Source: a virus
Strand: one strand, 5' to 3'
Virus record (IMG/VR): IMGVR_UViG_3300031999_000178
Coordinates: 1 to 25,007 of that record
Length of the DNA stretch: 25,007 nt
Shown in pieces: positions 7,194-15,163 of this stretch (within the stretch, counting starts at the first letter, position 1; each line of letters starts with the position of its first letter). The translations under genes and the position numbers were made by a program. The notes beneath the pieces are model-generated. The model saw nothing but the letters and a program-made list of their open reading frames with translations. It was not told the origin of the DNA and made no database searches.

Positions 7194-8132
7194 ATGCCTA
7201 AAATTAATGAACCATCAACAACTAAAAAGCCAAGTGAAATACAATCTGTTATTTTTGATATAAAATTATGGGATGAATCGAAAGCTAAAAAATGGTTAAA
7301 TGATAATGATTTTTCTGGATTAATTGCAGATACCGAAAGTAATGGTGATTATATTAGATTTAGACAACACAATCCAAATAGATATAAAAATTTTAAAACT
7401 ATTGAAAGCGGAAAAGATGGAATTAAATTTATATTAGGATTTACAAAATTTAAAAAACAAATTAATGATATTATTAATGAAAATGAAAATAAAACAAATG
7501 ATTATAATGTTGATTTTGATGCTATTAGATTATATTGTGAAAAACAATTAATAGAAAATGATATAACAGAAACAATTATTTTCTTAATTGAAAATTATAA
7601 TAAACATGAATGGATACAAATATCACAATTATTAAGCAGAGTATTTCATGATGTTGATTATAAATTACAAGATGAATTAAGTAAAATTAGATTTGCTAAA
7701 AAAGCAAAAGAAAAAGCAAAAGAAACAAAACAAGAAAATATTAAAGATAATAGGTCTGTTAGTTTATTAAAAAATTCTATGGATAATGAAAAAAGATTAG
7801 TTTATGGAGTAGTTATTGAACCTAAATTAATTGATACTGATAATGATTGGACAGATGAAAAAGAGATAGAAAATGCTTGTCATATGTTTATGAAATATTT
7901 TCAAGAATCTGGTATAGATCATGAATTTGTTGTTGAAAAAGGTTTAAAAATTGTAGAAAATTATATAGCACAATCTAATTTTAATATTAATGGAGTAGTT
8001 ATAAAAAAAGGTAGTTGGATAATGGTTCATTATGTTGAAAATGATGAAATATGGGAAAGAATAAAAAATGGTGATTTAAATGGTTATTCTTTTGAAGGTT
8101 TAGGAATGTATGTAAATCAAAAACCTAATTAA
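7194..8132 (+). CDS. Prohead maturation protease, XkdF-like
   Basis: This 312-residue protein probably cleaves scaffold and other head proteins during capsid maturation. Residues about 200-307 match the XkdF-type phage serine protease domain: RLVYGVVIEP near the start, then IDHEFVV (H243 as candidate catalytic His), the KKGSWIMVHYVENDEIWERI block, and GYSFEG (S299 as candidate nucleophile). The N-terminus (residues about 16-82) matches a region seen in other phage head proteins: IFDIKLWDESKAKKWL followed by RFRQHNP and the FKTIESGKDGIKFILG stretch. A charged linker at 165-200 joins the two. The gene lies between portal and scaffold, as expected. Catalytic assignments come from family knowledge and were not tested. 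Confidence 0.8.
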   Translation: MPKINEPSTTKKPSEIQSVIFDIKLWDESKAKKWLNDNDFSGLIADTESNGDYIRFRQHNPNRYKNFKTIESGKDGIKFILGFTKFKKQINDIINENENKTNDYNVDFDAIRLYCEKQLIENDITETIIFLIENYNKHEWIQISQLLSRVFHDVDYKLQDELSKIRFAKKAKEKAKETKQENIKDNRSVSLLKNSMDNEKRLVYGVVIEPKLIDTDNDWTDEKEIENACHMFMKYFQESGIDHEFVVEKGLKIVENYIAQSNFNINGVVIKKGSWIMVHYVENDEIWERIKNGDLNGYSFEGLGMYVNQKPN

Positions 8133-8171
8133 TAAAAAAACTAATTAATTTAAACAAGGAGATTAAATAAA

Positions 8172-8771
8172 ATGGGAACTTCAATTTTACATAATGATAT
8201 TATGAAAGTTGAAAAATTATTAATTAATGCTGTTCATCTGGTAAAATCACCAGCAAATAAAAAAATGTTTTTTTTAGTGAAAGGGGAACAAATGAAAAAA
8301 GAAGATTTAGAAAAAAAGTTAAAGGAACAAGGTTTAACTGATGATGAAATTAAATATACTATTGAAAATGAAGAATTAACTAAAATTTTACTTGATGATA
8401 AAAATGATAAAAATGCTTTAGATGTTATTAAAGATGGTATTAAGAATAGTGTTGATGGTATTAATAATGCTATTAAATATGCAAATAGTATTTCTGAATT
8501 AACATCTAAATTAATTGATCCATTAGAAAAATTAACTAATTTTTTATCTATTGGAACAGATAAAAATAAGCATGATGATAAAGACAAACAAGACGATAAA
8601 GATAAACAGAATGATAAAGACAAACAAGACGATAAAGATAAACAGAATGATAAAAATAATAATGATTCAGAAAAAGAGTTTGATAATTCTGTATCAGAAT
8701 TAGCAAGTGAAATTTCCGGATTGGCTAATGATACTGTTGAATTAGTTGAAGGTGTTATTAATTCTAGTTAA
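8172..8771 (+). CDS. Scaffold-like prohead protein
   Basis: This 199-residue protein sits between the protease and the capsid gene, the usual place for a scaffold. Residues 18-37 contain LINAVHLVKSPANKKMFFLV, a pattern that in related phages follows the XkdF protease domain in the same chain (LV-x-x-PAN...F..VK). The rest is charged and helical (about 41-135), then a very hydrophilic Asp-Lys-Gln repeat (about 136-160), then a helical C-terminus. A strong ribosome-binding site AAAGGGGA just before an in-frame ATG at 8292 (Met41) suggests a second, shorter product of 159 residues. The scaffold role is inferred from position and composition. Confidence 0.65.
   Translation: MGTSILHNDIMKVEKLLINAVHLVKSPANKKMFFLVKGEQMKKEDLEKKLKEQGLTDDEIKYTIENEELTKILLDDKNDKNALDVIKDGIKNSVDGINNAIKYANSISELTSKLIDPLEKLTNFLSIGTDKNKHDDKDKQDDKDKQNDKDKQDDKDKQNDKNNNDSEKEFDNSVSELASEISGLANDTVELVEGVINSS
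8281..8294 (+). promoter_or_regulatory. Internal ribosome binding site and start for nested scaffold
   Basis: AAGGGG at 8281-8286 is followed by AACAA and an in-frame ATG at 8292-8294, codon 41 of the scaffold gene. The spacing is as good as at the genuine starts in this window. The start lies directly after the LVKGEQ end of the PAN motif, so the short product would be the scaffold segment alone. Nested scaffold starts are known from phage lambda (C and Nu3). Confidence 0.5.
8577..8648. repeat. 36-bp perfect tandem duplication in scaffold gene
   Basis: Two identical 36-base units lie at 8577-8612 and 8613-8648, in frame, each encoding DKDKQDDKDKQN. Partial units flank them (KHDDK before, DK after). 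Each unit is itself two near-copies of a DKDKQ(D/N)D hexamer. The array lengthens a disordered acidic-basic linker and is likely to vary in copy number by slippage. Confidence 0.9.
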
Positions 8772-8837
8772 TAGAATTAAGATAACAAAAAAACAATCAA
8801 ACAAGAAAACAAGAAAACAAAAAAGGAGAAAATTATT

Positions 8838-10229
8838 ATGAATAAGGAAACAATGGATAATTTAATCAAAACTTTAAAAGATGCAAGGGAAGCAATCCAA
8901 TTGGCAAAGTCAAAAAAGAATACTAATTTGGTTACTGTAGAAAATTTAAAAACCATTCTTGCCGATACTTTAGCTAATTACAAGGGCGCTGGTTTAAGAA
9001 AAGGCGAATTTGATTTTGATGGTTATTCTGTTGATGATAAAAATAATCTTGATTCTTATAGATTTACTATGCTTCAAAAATCAGATAACTCAAGTATGCT
9101 TGAATTGCAAAAGATTAACGATGATTTGTTAATCTTAGGTAGCGTTTTATCTGTTATGAATAAAACATCAAATAAAGATGCTATTATGGGCAGTAAATTA
9201 TATCAAAAATTTATTAATCATAAGGCTGTTTCTGAATTAAGAAAAGCAATTGATGGTACTTCTGGTAAAGGCGCTGAATGGATTCCAACTATGTTTAGTG
9301 CTGATTTAATTGAAAAGGTAAAAGTTGAATTAAAAGTAGCAGCATTATTTGGAAGGATTATTATGCCAAGTAATCCCTATACTTTACCAGTAGAAGGAAA
9401 TGATGCTGTAGGTTATTTAGTTTCAAATACTACTTCTGATGATATTAGAGATAGTAATGCAATGCCTTTAGCTTCTACTCCAGGAACTACAAAAACTACT
9501 TTTGATGCCTCTAAATTGGGTGCAAGAACAGTTTTTAATGAAGAAACAAATGAAGATAGTATTATTGGTATTATGGATTATTGTAAAATGAAAGTAGTAG
9601 AAGCAATTGCAAGGGCAATTGAAAATGCAACATGTAATGGTTCTAGAGCAGGAACACATCCTGATAATGATATTCAAACTGATGCAAATTCGGCAAAATT
9701 ATCTGATAGGGCATGGGATGGTTTTAGGCAATGTGTGCAAGATGCTAGTTCATGGTCTGATGGTGCTACTTTTGATATTGCATTATTTAGGAAAGTAAGA
9801 AAATCTATGGGAAAATATGGCATTTATCCACAAGATTTAGCTTGCGTTTGTTCTATTAATGTAATGTATAAGATGTTATCTTCTATTGCTGATATTCAAA
9901 CATTAGATAAGTATGGACCAAATGCTATTATTCTCAATGGCGAGGTTGGGAAAATTGATGGTGTTCCAATTGTTGTTTCTGAATTTATGCGAGATAATTT
10001 GTCTGCTACTGGTTTTAATACTGCTGGTGGTCCTAATACTAAAGCAGCTTATGTTATTGTTAATAGAAAAAGATTTTTATATGGTGATAGGAGAGAAATT
10101 ACTACTGATAGTGAAAAAAGTATTGAAACAGATAAGGTTGTAGTTGTTTCTAAAATTAGACAAGATTTTAGAAGGTTGCAAGCAAATGCTGAAACAGCAA
10201 TTGGTGGAGCATATAATATTACACCATAA
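8838..10229 (+). CDS. Major capsid protein, HK97 fold
   Basis: This 463-residue protein should form the icosahedral shell. Residues about 1-140 are helical and charged, like the N-terminal delta domain that acts as built-in scaffold and is often cleaved by the protease. From GAEWIPTMFSADLIEK (about 145-160) on, the pattern fits HK97-family capsid proteins: a P-domain helix region with MKVVEAIARAIENATCNG, then a G-x-THPDND turn, and a C-terminal segment with AYVIVNRKRFLYGDRR. A strong AAAAAGGAG with the ATG 10 bases downstream follows an A-rich leader, in line with high expression. A long hairpin follows the stop codon. Confidence is high from order plus sequence pattern. Confidence 0.88.
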   Translation: MNKETMDNLIKTLKDAREAIQLAKSKKNTNLVTVENLKTILADTLANYKGAGLRKGEFDFDGYSVDDKNNLDSYRFTMLQKSDNSSMLELQKINDDLLILGSVLSVMNKTSNKDAIMGSKLYQKFINHKAVSELRKAIDGTSGKGAEWIPTMFSADLIEKVKVELKVAALFGRIIMPSNPYTLPVEGNDAVGYLVSNTTSDDIRDSNAMPLASTPGTTKTTFDASKLGARTVFNEETNEDSIIGIMDYCKMKVVEAIARAIENATCNGSRAGTHPDNDIQTDANSAKLSDRAWDGFRQCVQDASSWSDGATFDIALFRKVRKSMGKYGIYPQDLACVCSINVMYKMLSSIADIQTLDKYGPNAIILNGEVGKIDGVPIVVSEFMRDNLSATGFNTAGGPNTKAAYVIVNRKRFLYGDRREITTDSEKSIETDKVVVVSKIRQDFRRLQANAETAIGGAYNITP

Positions 10230-10304
10230 TTTTTTTTGATTTAATATTGCGCTTGCATTAAACAATTATTTGTTTAATGCAAGCTTATATGAAATCAAAA
10301 AAAA
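10230..10304 (+). other. Large two-part hairpin after the capsid gene
   Basis: An inner perfect 15-bp stem (10251-10265 with 10270-10284) has a TTAT loop. An outer 13-bp stem pairs T8-GATTT at 10230-10242 with AAATC-A8 at 10292-10304. Only short mispaired stretches separate the two. No U-run follows the inner stem, so a classical intrinsic terminator is not supported. The ribosome binding site of the next gene (AAAGGAG, 10306-10312) lies just outside. The shape suits an mRNA stabiliser or partial terminator behind a highly expressed gene. Confidence 0.8.
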
Positions 10305-10319
10305 GAAAGGAGAATAAAA

Positions 10320-10556
10320 ATGAAATGTTTTGTATGGGAAGCAAATTATAATTATTCAAGTTCTAAATTAAATTTAAATTCTAATATTGAATATGAAATA
10401 GGAAAAGATATTACAGAAGAAGAAGCAAAAAGAATTTGCAATGATTTTCCTAAACTTGCTAAAATTATTGATAAAGATAATAAAAATAATAAAGATAATA
10501 AAAATGATGTTAAAGATGATATTAAAAATGATATCAAAAAAATTAATATACTTTAA
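10320..10556 (+). CDS. Small protein downstream of capsid gene
   Basis: This 78-residue protein is not recognised with confidence. The N-terminal half (MKCFVWEANYNY..., then EYEIGKDITEEEAKRICNDFP) resembles short proteins that often follow capsid genes and carry an acidic 'EEEAKR' helix. The C-terminal 30 residues are a low-complexity Lys-Asn-Asp tail, probably disordered. AAAGGAG precedes the ATG at good spacing. The gene is bracketed by two related hairpins (10230-10304 and 10551-10615). Possible roles are capsid decoration or an assembly factor. Confidence 0.6.
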   Translation: MKCFVWEANYNYSSSKLNLNSNIEYEIGKDITEEEAKRICNDFPKLAKIIDKDNKNNKDNKNDVKDDIKNDIKKINIL

Positions 10557-10615
10557 ATTTTAAATATACTTGCATTAATCTTTAAAGATTAATGCAATGA
10601 ATTTAGAATTTAAAG
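10551..10615 (+). other. Second hairpin with shared core, containing a start codon
   Basis: A perfect 28-base palindrome at 10570-10597 (14-bp arms, beginning TTGCATTAATC) is extended by an outer stem. Bases 10551-10565 pair with 10601-10615 over 15 positions, one of them a G-U pair in RNA. The inner arm shares CTTGCATTAA with the hairpin at 10230-10304, while the outer arms differ. The stop codon of the preceding gene (10554-10556) and the ATG at 10597 both lie within the structure, so it could limit translation of the next gene. Confidence 0.75.
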
Positions 10616-10992
10616 TTAAAAAAGGAATAAAGAAATTGGAAAATGACTTTAACATTATTGGATTTATTATAAATGGTTTATTTACATTAATTTTATTATT
10701 AGGTGGAATTTATTTAAAATCATTAATTAATGATAATAAGAAAATTAAAGAAGATATTGAAGATAAATTAAAAAATTTACAATCAAAAGAACTTTGTGAA
10801 AGTAGACATATAGGAATGAATATATTAAATAAAAATATGCAAGATGATATAAAAGAAATAAAACAAGAAATAAAAGAAGGTTTTAATAATGTATATAATA
10901 AAATTGATAGTAAAATTTCAGATATAACAATATTAAATTCATCAATACAAGAATTAACCAAAACAATAACTGGATTAATTAAAAAAGGATAA
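10597..10992 (+). CDS. Membrane-anchored coiled-coil protein
   Basis: This 131-residue protein has one transmembrane segment at about residues 21-44 (IIGFIINGLFTLILLLGGIY). A long charged coiled-coil region (about 45-125) follows, with EDKLKNLQ and EIKQEIKEGFNNVYNKID repeats. The ATG at 10597 lies inside a hairpin and lacks a Shine-Dalgarno sequence. TTG at 10636 (codon 14), 10 bases after AAAGGA at 10621-10626, is a credible alternative start that would trim 13 residues and keep the membrane segment. The family is unknown. A membrane protein between capsid and connector genes is unusual. Candidates are a superinfection or host-envelope factor, or an accessory holin-like protein. Confidence 0.6.
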   Translation: MNLEFKVKKGIKKLENDFNIIGFIINGLFTLILLLGGIYLKSLINDNKKIKEDIEDKLKNLQSKELCESRHIGMNILNKNMQDDIKEIKQEIKEGFNNVYNKIDSKISDITILNSSIQELTKTITGLIKKG

Positions 10993-10998
10993 ACTAAA

Positions 10999-11541
10999 AT
11001 GGCATTATTAACTTTAAATGAATATAAAGTTTTTGCTAATATAACTGGAATTTTAGCAGATGCAAGATTAATTGCTATTATTAATAGTGCTAATCAATGG
11101 TTTTTAACTAAATTAAAAAGAAACATTGAAGAAAAATCACAAGAAGAATATTATGATGGAGATAATACATCTGAATTATTATTAAGAGATTATCCAATTA
11201 CTGAATTAACTGAATTAAAAATTGATGATACTTTAATTACTGCTACTGATTATGCTACATACTATTCTAGTGGAATAATTAAAATGCTTTATGGAATTTT
11301 TTCTGGTGGAATACAAAATGTTTATGTTAAATATAAATCTGGATTTAATCCTGTTCCTAATGATATTAAAATGGCTATATCAGAATTGGTTTCTAAAAAA
11401 TATGAATCATTTGATAAAAAAGGAAATTCATTTTCAAGTGAAGCATTTATGGGTGGTTCTTTGGTTTTTAAAGATTCTGATATTACTGAATTTATGAAAA
11501 TGGTTTTAGATAATTATAGAAAAAAGGGAAAACCTAATTAA
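10999..11541 (+). CDS. Head-tail connector (adaptor) protein
   Basis: This 180-residue protein probably docks onto the portal and starts the neck. The features match the gp6/gp15-like adaptor families: a helical N-terminus (LNEYKVFANITG...SANQWFLTKL), then the strand pattern YYDGDNTSELLLRDYPI at about residues 51-67, and a C-terminal helix. It stands right after the capsid block, where adaptors are found. AAAGGA precedes the ATG. Its stop (TAA, 11539-11541) overlaps the ATG of the next gene by one base. Confidence 0.7.
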   Translation: MALLTLNEYKVFANITGILADARLIAIINSANQWFLTKLKRNIEEKSQEEYYDGDNTSELLLRDYPITELTELKIDDTLITATDYATYYSSGIIKMLYGIFSGGIQNVYVKYKSGFNPVPNDIKMAISELVSKKYESFDKKGNSFSSEAFMGGSLVFKDSDITEFMKMVLDNYRKKGKPN

Positions 11542-12113
11542 TGGAGATAAAAATAACAACTAAAAATATTCCAATATTTACAAGTAAAGAATATGGAGAA
11601 TATAGAAAATGTATTAAAGATATTTGTGAAGCATGGTCTTTTAGAACAATTAATAATATTAAAATTGATTTATCTGGAAATAGATTAAAAGTTAAAACTG
11701 GAAGATTAAGAAATTCCATTCAACATAAAATAAATCAAACAGCGACAAAAACAAAAATTCAAATAGGTTCATGGTCTGTTCCATATGCTGAAATTCACGA
11801 TAAAAAATCCGATACAATTATACAACCTAAAAATGTTAATTTTCTTACTGTTCCAGTTAATGAAACAATAAAAGGAAGAGCAAGACAATACAGTAATACA
11901 AAAGTTATAAAATCTTTTAATAAATTATTTCTTGTTCAAGTAAATAAAGGTGGATGGGTAAAACCATTATTTAGTTTAAAAAAACAAGTAAAAATAAGGG
12001 GAACAGGATATTTAACTGACAATATAAATAATATGGTCCCAATGCTTAAATTGCAATTAAGCATGGGTACAGAGAAAGAATTAAATATTAAATTAAATAA
12101 AAAAAGGTTTTAA
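11541..12113 (+). CDS. Neck / tail-completion protein, HK97 gp10-like
   Basis: This 190-residue protein likely completes the neck or tail attachment. It shows the pattern of the HK97 gp10-like group: VKTGRLRNSI (about residues 50-59), then a conserved SVPYAEIHDKK (about 78-88), followed by strands and a basic C-terminus. The start overlaps the previous stop (TAATG), suggesting translational coupling. GGG about 12 bases upstream is only a weak ribosome-binding signal. The family is inferred by pattern; the exact subfamily is uncertain. Confidence 0.65.
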   Translation: MEIKITTKNIPIFTSKEYGEYRKCIKDICEAWSFRTINNIKIDLSGNRLKVKTGRLRNSIQHKINQTATKTKIQIGSWSVPYAEIHDKKSDTIIQPKNVNFLTVPVNETIKGRARQYSNTKVIKSFNKLFLVQVNKGGWVKPLFSLKKQVKIRGTGYLTDNINNMVPMLKLQLSMGTEKELNIKLNKKRF

Positions 12114-12118
12114 AAAAA

Positions 12119-12631
12119 ATGCCTTATACATCAAGCAAAAGATTAGAAATTTTAAATAGAATAAAATCATTACTTAACAATATAAAAATTATTAATGGTT
12201 TTCCCATTAATATTATAACTGTTAGTGAAAGAATATTAGATATTGATAATATACATTGTGAAGAAACACCAGCAATAGGAATTTCAATTTCTTCTGGTGG
12301 TTCTAATTCATTAATTACAACAGGAACAAATATTGATACTGTTTTAAATATAATTTTAAATTTTTTTATTTATACGCAACCAGAAGAAAATCCTATAACT
12401 GAATTAGATAAATTATTATGGTCTACTGAATTTGCTTTATTGAATGGAACACCAAATACTCCTTGGAATAATAAATTTAAAACTGCTTCATTAAATAGTT
12501 TAGGTAATGTTTATTATGTTTCATTTGATGAACAATTTAATACTGATGAAGGTATTTTATCAATGTATAAAAAAGCATTTGCTAGATGGTCATTAACTGT
12601 TAAATATTTGAAATCAACAACTAATCCATAA
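12119..12631 (+). CDS. Putative tail terminator protein
   Basis: This 170-residue protein lies between the neck protein and the tail tube, the place of the tail terminator that caps the tube at the head end. It has a helical start (LEILNRIKSLL), central strands (PAIGISISSGG and NIILNFFIY) and a late Phe/Trp-rich segment (ARWSLTVKYL), a general layout of Mu gp37/lambda U type terminators. AAAGG precedes the ATG. Assignment is by position and fold-like pattern; I see no unique motif. Confidence 0.55.
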   Translation: MPYTSSKRLEILNRIKSLLNNIKIINGFPINIITVSERILDIDNIHCEETPAIGISISSGGSNSLITTGTNIDTVLNIILNFFIYTQPEENPITELDKLLWSTEFALLNGTPNTPWNNKFKTASLNSLGNVYYVSFDEQFNTDEGILSMYKKAFARWSLTVKYLKSTTNP

Positions 12632-12635
12632 AAAA

Positions 12636-13655
12636 ATGTTTACAAATTATCAAACAACTTTAGTATTTAAAAAAGCTAATACTTGGGGAACACCAGTAAT
12701 AGTTGATAAATATTTATTAATATTAAATGAAGATATATTAAAAGAAAGAATAAATGTTAATGATTTATCATTAAATCAAGATTTTATTGAATGTTTATCT
12801 TTAGGAAATATTGAATGTAAAGGGACTTTTGAAACTTATTTACATTATTTTCCGGGAGATATTAATAATAGTTTATTACATTTATTATTTTTTTCTATGG
12901 GAAAAACAGATTTAACTATTTTACCATTAGGAACAAAAAGAACTTTTGAATTAACTAAAAATCTTAATGGTTTATTTTCAACTTTAGTAATTGATAAAAT
13001 AACATCAATACATGAAATGCCAACAGTAAAATTTATTGGATTTAGGATATATGGTAATATAGGTGAATTATTAAAAATTCAATTTCTTATAGTTACAAAT
13101 AATAGAAATATTAATGAATTAATTAATACAAGATTAATTGTAAATTCATTAGCATTAGAACAAATAAATGAATCAGAAAATTTAAATCCATTATCTTTAA
13201 ATTTTGCATCATTTTTAGTTACACCTTATGGTTCTTCTGTTTTTACTGAATATGGAATTTCTTCAATTGATTTAATATTTAAAAGAAATTATGATTTAGA
13301 TTTTGTAGCAGGAAATAATAATGAAACATTAGAACCATTAGTTTATAATGAAGATTTAATTGAGCTTGATATTATAATGAATTATTATGATTCAAAAAAG
13401 TTTATTGAAGATTTTGATTTAGAAAATATATTAACTGCTAAATTAGAAATTATAGCAAAAGAATTAATTGTTAATTTACGTTATTCTTTTAAAATTAATT
13501 TTAATAAGATGGTATTAATTAATGAATCAGATATAATTAACAATTCAGGATTACAACCATTAACTTTAAAGTTTGCATTATTAGATGATGATCAAAACGG
13601 GAAACAACCATTTGATATAGAAATTATTTCAAATAGTATTGAAATAATAAATTAA
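12636..13655 (+). CDS. Tail tube-like protein, paralog 1
   Basis: This 339-residue protein is a paralog of the next gene. Both run through the same blocks in order: WGTPV / WGTAV near residue 18, ECLSLGNIECKGTFE / ECVDLGNIASEGDIE, then NGLFSTLVIDKI / DGLFATYAVDKI, then HEMPTVKFIGF / HENPSVKIAGF, then FVAGNNNETLEP / YVASGNNEIIEP. It differs in being more hydrophobic and in lacking the glycine-rich N-terminus of the second copy. A tail tube role fits the position before the chaperone. No Shine-Dalgarno sequence is seen before the ATG, which sits 4 bases after the prior stop, so it may be translated by coupling at lower level than its neighbour. Confidence 0.6.
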   Translation: MFTNYQTTLVFKKANTWGTPVIVDKYLLILNEDILKERINVNDLSLNQDFIECLSLGNIECKGTFETYLHYFPGDINNSLLHLLFFSMGKTDLTILPLGTKRTFELTKNLNGLFSTLVIDKITSIHEMPTVKFIGFRIYGNIGELLKIQFLIVTNNRNINELINTRLIVNSLALEQINESENLNPLSLNFASFLVTPYGSSVFTEYGISSIDLIFKRNYDLDFVAGNNNETLEPLVYNEDLIELDIIMNYYDSKKFIEDFDLENILTAKLEIIAKELIVNLRYSFKINFNKMVLINESDIINNSGLQPLTLKFALLDDDQNGKQPFDIEIISNSIEIIN

Positions 13656-13670
13656 AAAAGGAGAAACAAA

Positions 13671-14705
13671 ATGGGAAAATCAGTAACAGGAACAGAAGTT
13701 ATCGCTGGTATGAAAAAAGGAGCAGTTTGGGGAACAGCAGTAGCTTTAGGAGCAGGAAATGGAATTTATATATTAACAGATGGTATTGAATCAGCACCAG
13801 AAATTTTACAAGATGAAAGTTTAGGAAATGCTTTTACTGAATGTGTTGATTTAGGAAATATTGCAAGTGAAGGTGATATTGAAGCTATGTTAAAATATGA
13901 AGGTTTATTATTACCATTTGCATTATGTTTAGGAGTAGCAGGATTACCTACATTACTTACTAATGGTTATGAGCATATTCTAAAATGTTCTAATAATATT
14001 GATGGTTTATTTGCTACATATGCTGTTGATAAAATTTTAAAAGTTCATGAGAATCCTAGCGTTAAAATAGCAGGATTTACTATTAGTGGTGAATCTGGAG
14101 ATTATGTTAAAGTTACTTTTAATATTATTGGAAATACTTTAAAAGATAATTCTGTTGTTAATACTCCCGTTACAATGGCTACTGTAACTTATTTAATGAA
14201 ATGCGGGAATATTGTTTTCAATAATGGTAAATTTTTATTAAAAGATTATGATGGTTCTGCTCCTACTGGTGGAGATAGAATTTTAATTAGTTCTTTTGAA
14301 ATAGAATTTAATAGAAATATTGAAGGTGATTATGTTGCTAGTGGCAATAATGAAATTATCGAACCTACGCAAAATGGACAACCAGAATTAAATGTGTCTA
14401 TCGAATTTCCAAGATATACTGATTCAAGATTTATTTCTGATTTATTTGCAAAACAAGAACATGAAATGATTATTGTTTTTGAAGGCAATTTAATTGGTGT
14501 TGGACCAGATAAATATACTTGTAGAATTGAATTACCGAGATTAGTTATTGTAGATGCAAATGTTCCTGTTGATGGTTTGGGAAAATTTCCAACACCAATT
14601 ACTTACAAAGGATTAATAGCACATACTGTTCCAGCTGGTTTTGATAATGTAGGACCAATAACATTAATTTTTATTAATTCAATTGACGATGATCCATTAG
14701 CATAA
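13671..14705 (+). CDS. Major tail tube protein, paralog 2
   Basis: This 344-residue protein is likely the main tail tube subunit. It has a strong AAAAAGGAG and good start spacing, matching a highly made structural protein. The start MGKSVTGTEVIAGMKKGAVW is Gly-rich and flexible. The fold appears beta-rich with conserved ECVDLGNIASEGDIE (about 62-76), VDKILKVHENPSVKIAGF (about 121-138) and FNRNIEGDYVASGNNE (about 219-234), all mirrored in the preceding paralog. The position before the frameshifted chaperone and tape measure agrees with the standard siphovirus order. Which paralog forms the tube is inferred mainly from expression signals. Confidence 0.7.
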   Translation: MGKSVTGTEVIAGMKKGAVWGTAVALGAGNGIYILTDGIESAPEILQDESLGNAFTECVDLGNIASEGDIEAMLKYEGLLLPFALCLGVAGLPTLLTNGYEHILKCSNNIDGLFATYAVDKILKVHENPSVKIAGFTISGESGDYVKVTFNIIGNTLKDNSVVNTPVTMATVTYLMKCGNIVFNNGKFLLKDYDGSAPTGGDRILISSFEIEFNRNIEGDYVASGNNEIIEPTQNGQPELNVSIEFPRYTDSRFISDLFAKQEHEMIIVFEGNLIGVGPDKYTCRIELPRLVIVDANVPVDGLGKFPTPITYKGLIAHTVPAGFDNVGPITLIFINSIDDDPLA

Positions 14706-14764
14706 ATTAAAAATTTTTTTACTATACCATAAAATATTAACAAAAAATAAAGGGGAACAAAAAA

Positions 14765-15163
14765 ATGGGAATTAATTTAAAAAAGGTAAAGGATAAATTT
14801 AATGAGAATAAAGGTTATTGGTTTGAATTTCCTGATGATAAAGATATTAAAATAAAAGTTAGGCCATTATTTCCAGAAAAAGCAAATGAATTAACAAGAA
14901 AATCAACTAGAATTAATTCTTTAACTGGAAATAAAGAGATTGATGGTGAAAAATTAGCAAAACTTACTAGAGAATATATGATAGAAGATTGGAAAGGAAT
15001 TAGTATTGATGATAATACAGATTGTAATAATGAAGCAAAAGAATTATTAGCATTATATTGTGATAATATTATTAAATTTATTATGACAAAATCAAGCGAA
15101 TTGGCAAATATTATAGTTAATGAAAATGATGAATTATTAAAAAACTTAGAAAATGTACTATAG
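14765..15163 (+). CDS. Tail assembly chaperone, upstream (G-like) product
   Basis: This 132-residue protein is the shorter form of the tail assembly chaperone that binds the tape measure before tube assembly. It carries a helix-rich C-terminus (EAKELLALYCDNIIKFIM) and a short basic-acidic start, in line with gpG-like chaperones. AAAGGGG with an A-rich spacer precedes the ATG. Its stop is TAG (15161-15163), the only non-TAA stop among the genes here. A slippery heptamer at 15139-15145 lies 15 bases before that stop and allows a longer fused product. Confidence 0.75.
   Translation: MGINLKKVKDKFNENKGYWFEFPDDKDIKIKVRPLFPEKANELTRKSTRINSLTGNKEIDGEKLAKLTREYMIEDWKGISIDDNTDCNNEAKELLALYCDNIIKFIMTKSSELANIIVNENDELLKNLENVL

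Noticed and set aside
8234-8623. Antisense ORF of 129 residues opposite the scaffold gene
   Set aside because: It mirrors the repetitive Asp-Lys coding sequence, is Ser/Leu-rich low complexity, and has no ribosome binding site.
9607-10143. Extra + strand ORFs in the capsid gene
   Set aside because: They are out-of-frame readings of the capsid gene, Leu/Met-rich without ribosome binding sites.
10230-10304. Classical rho-independent terminator after the capsid gene
   Set aside because: There is no U-run after the stem on the + strand: the T-run lies before it and the A-run after it. Coverage data would be needed to show any termination.
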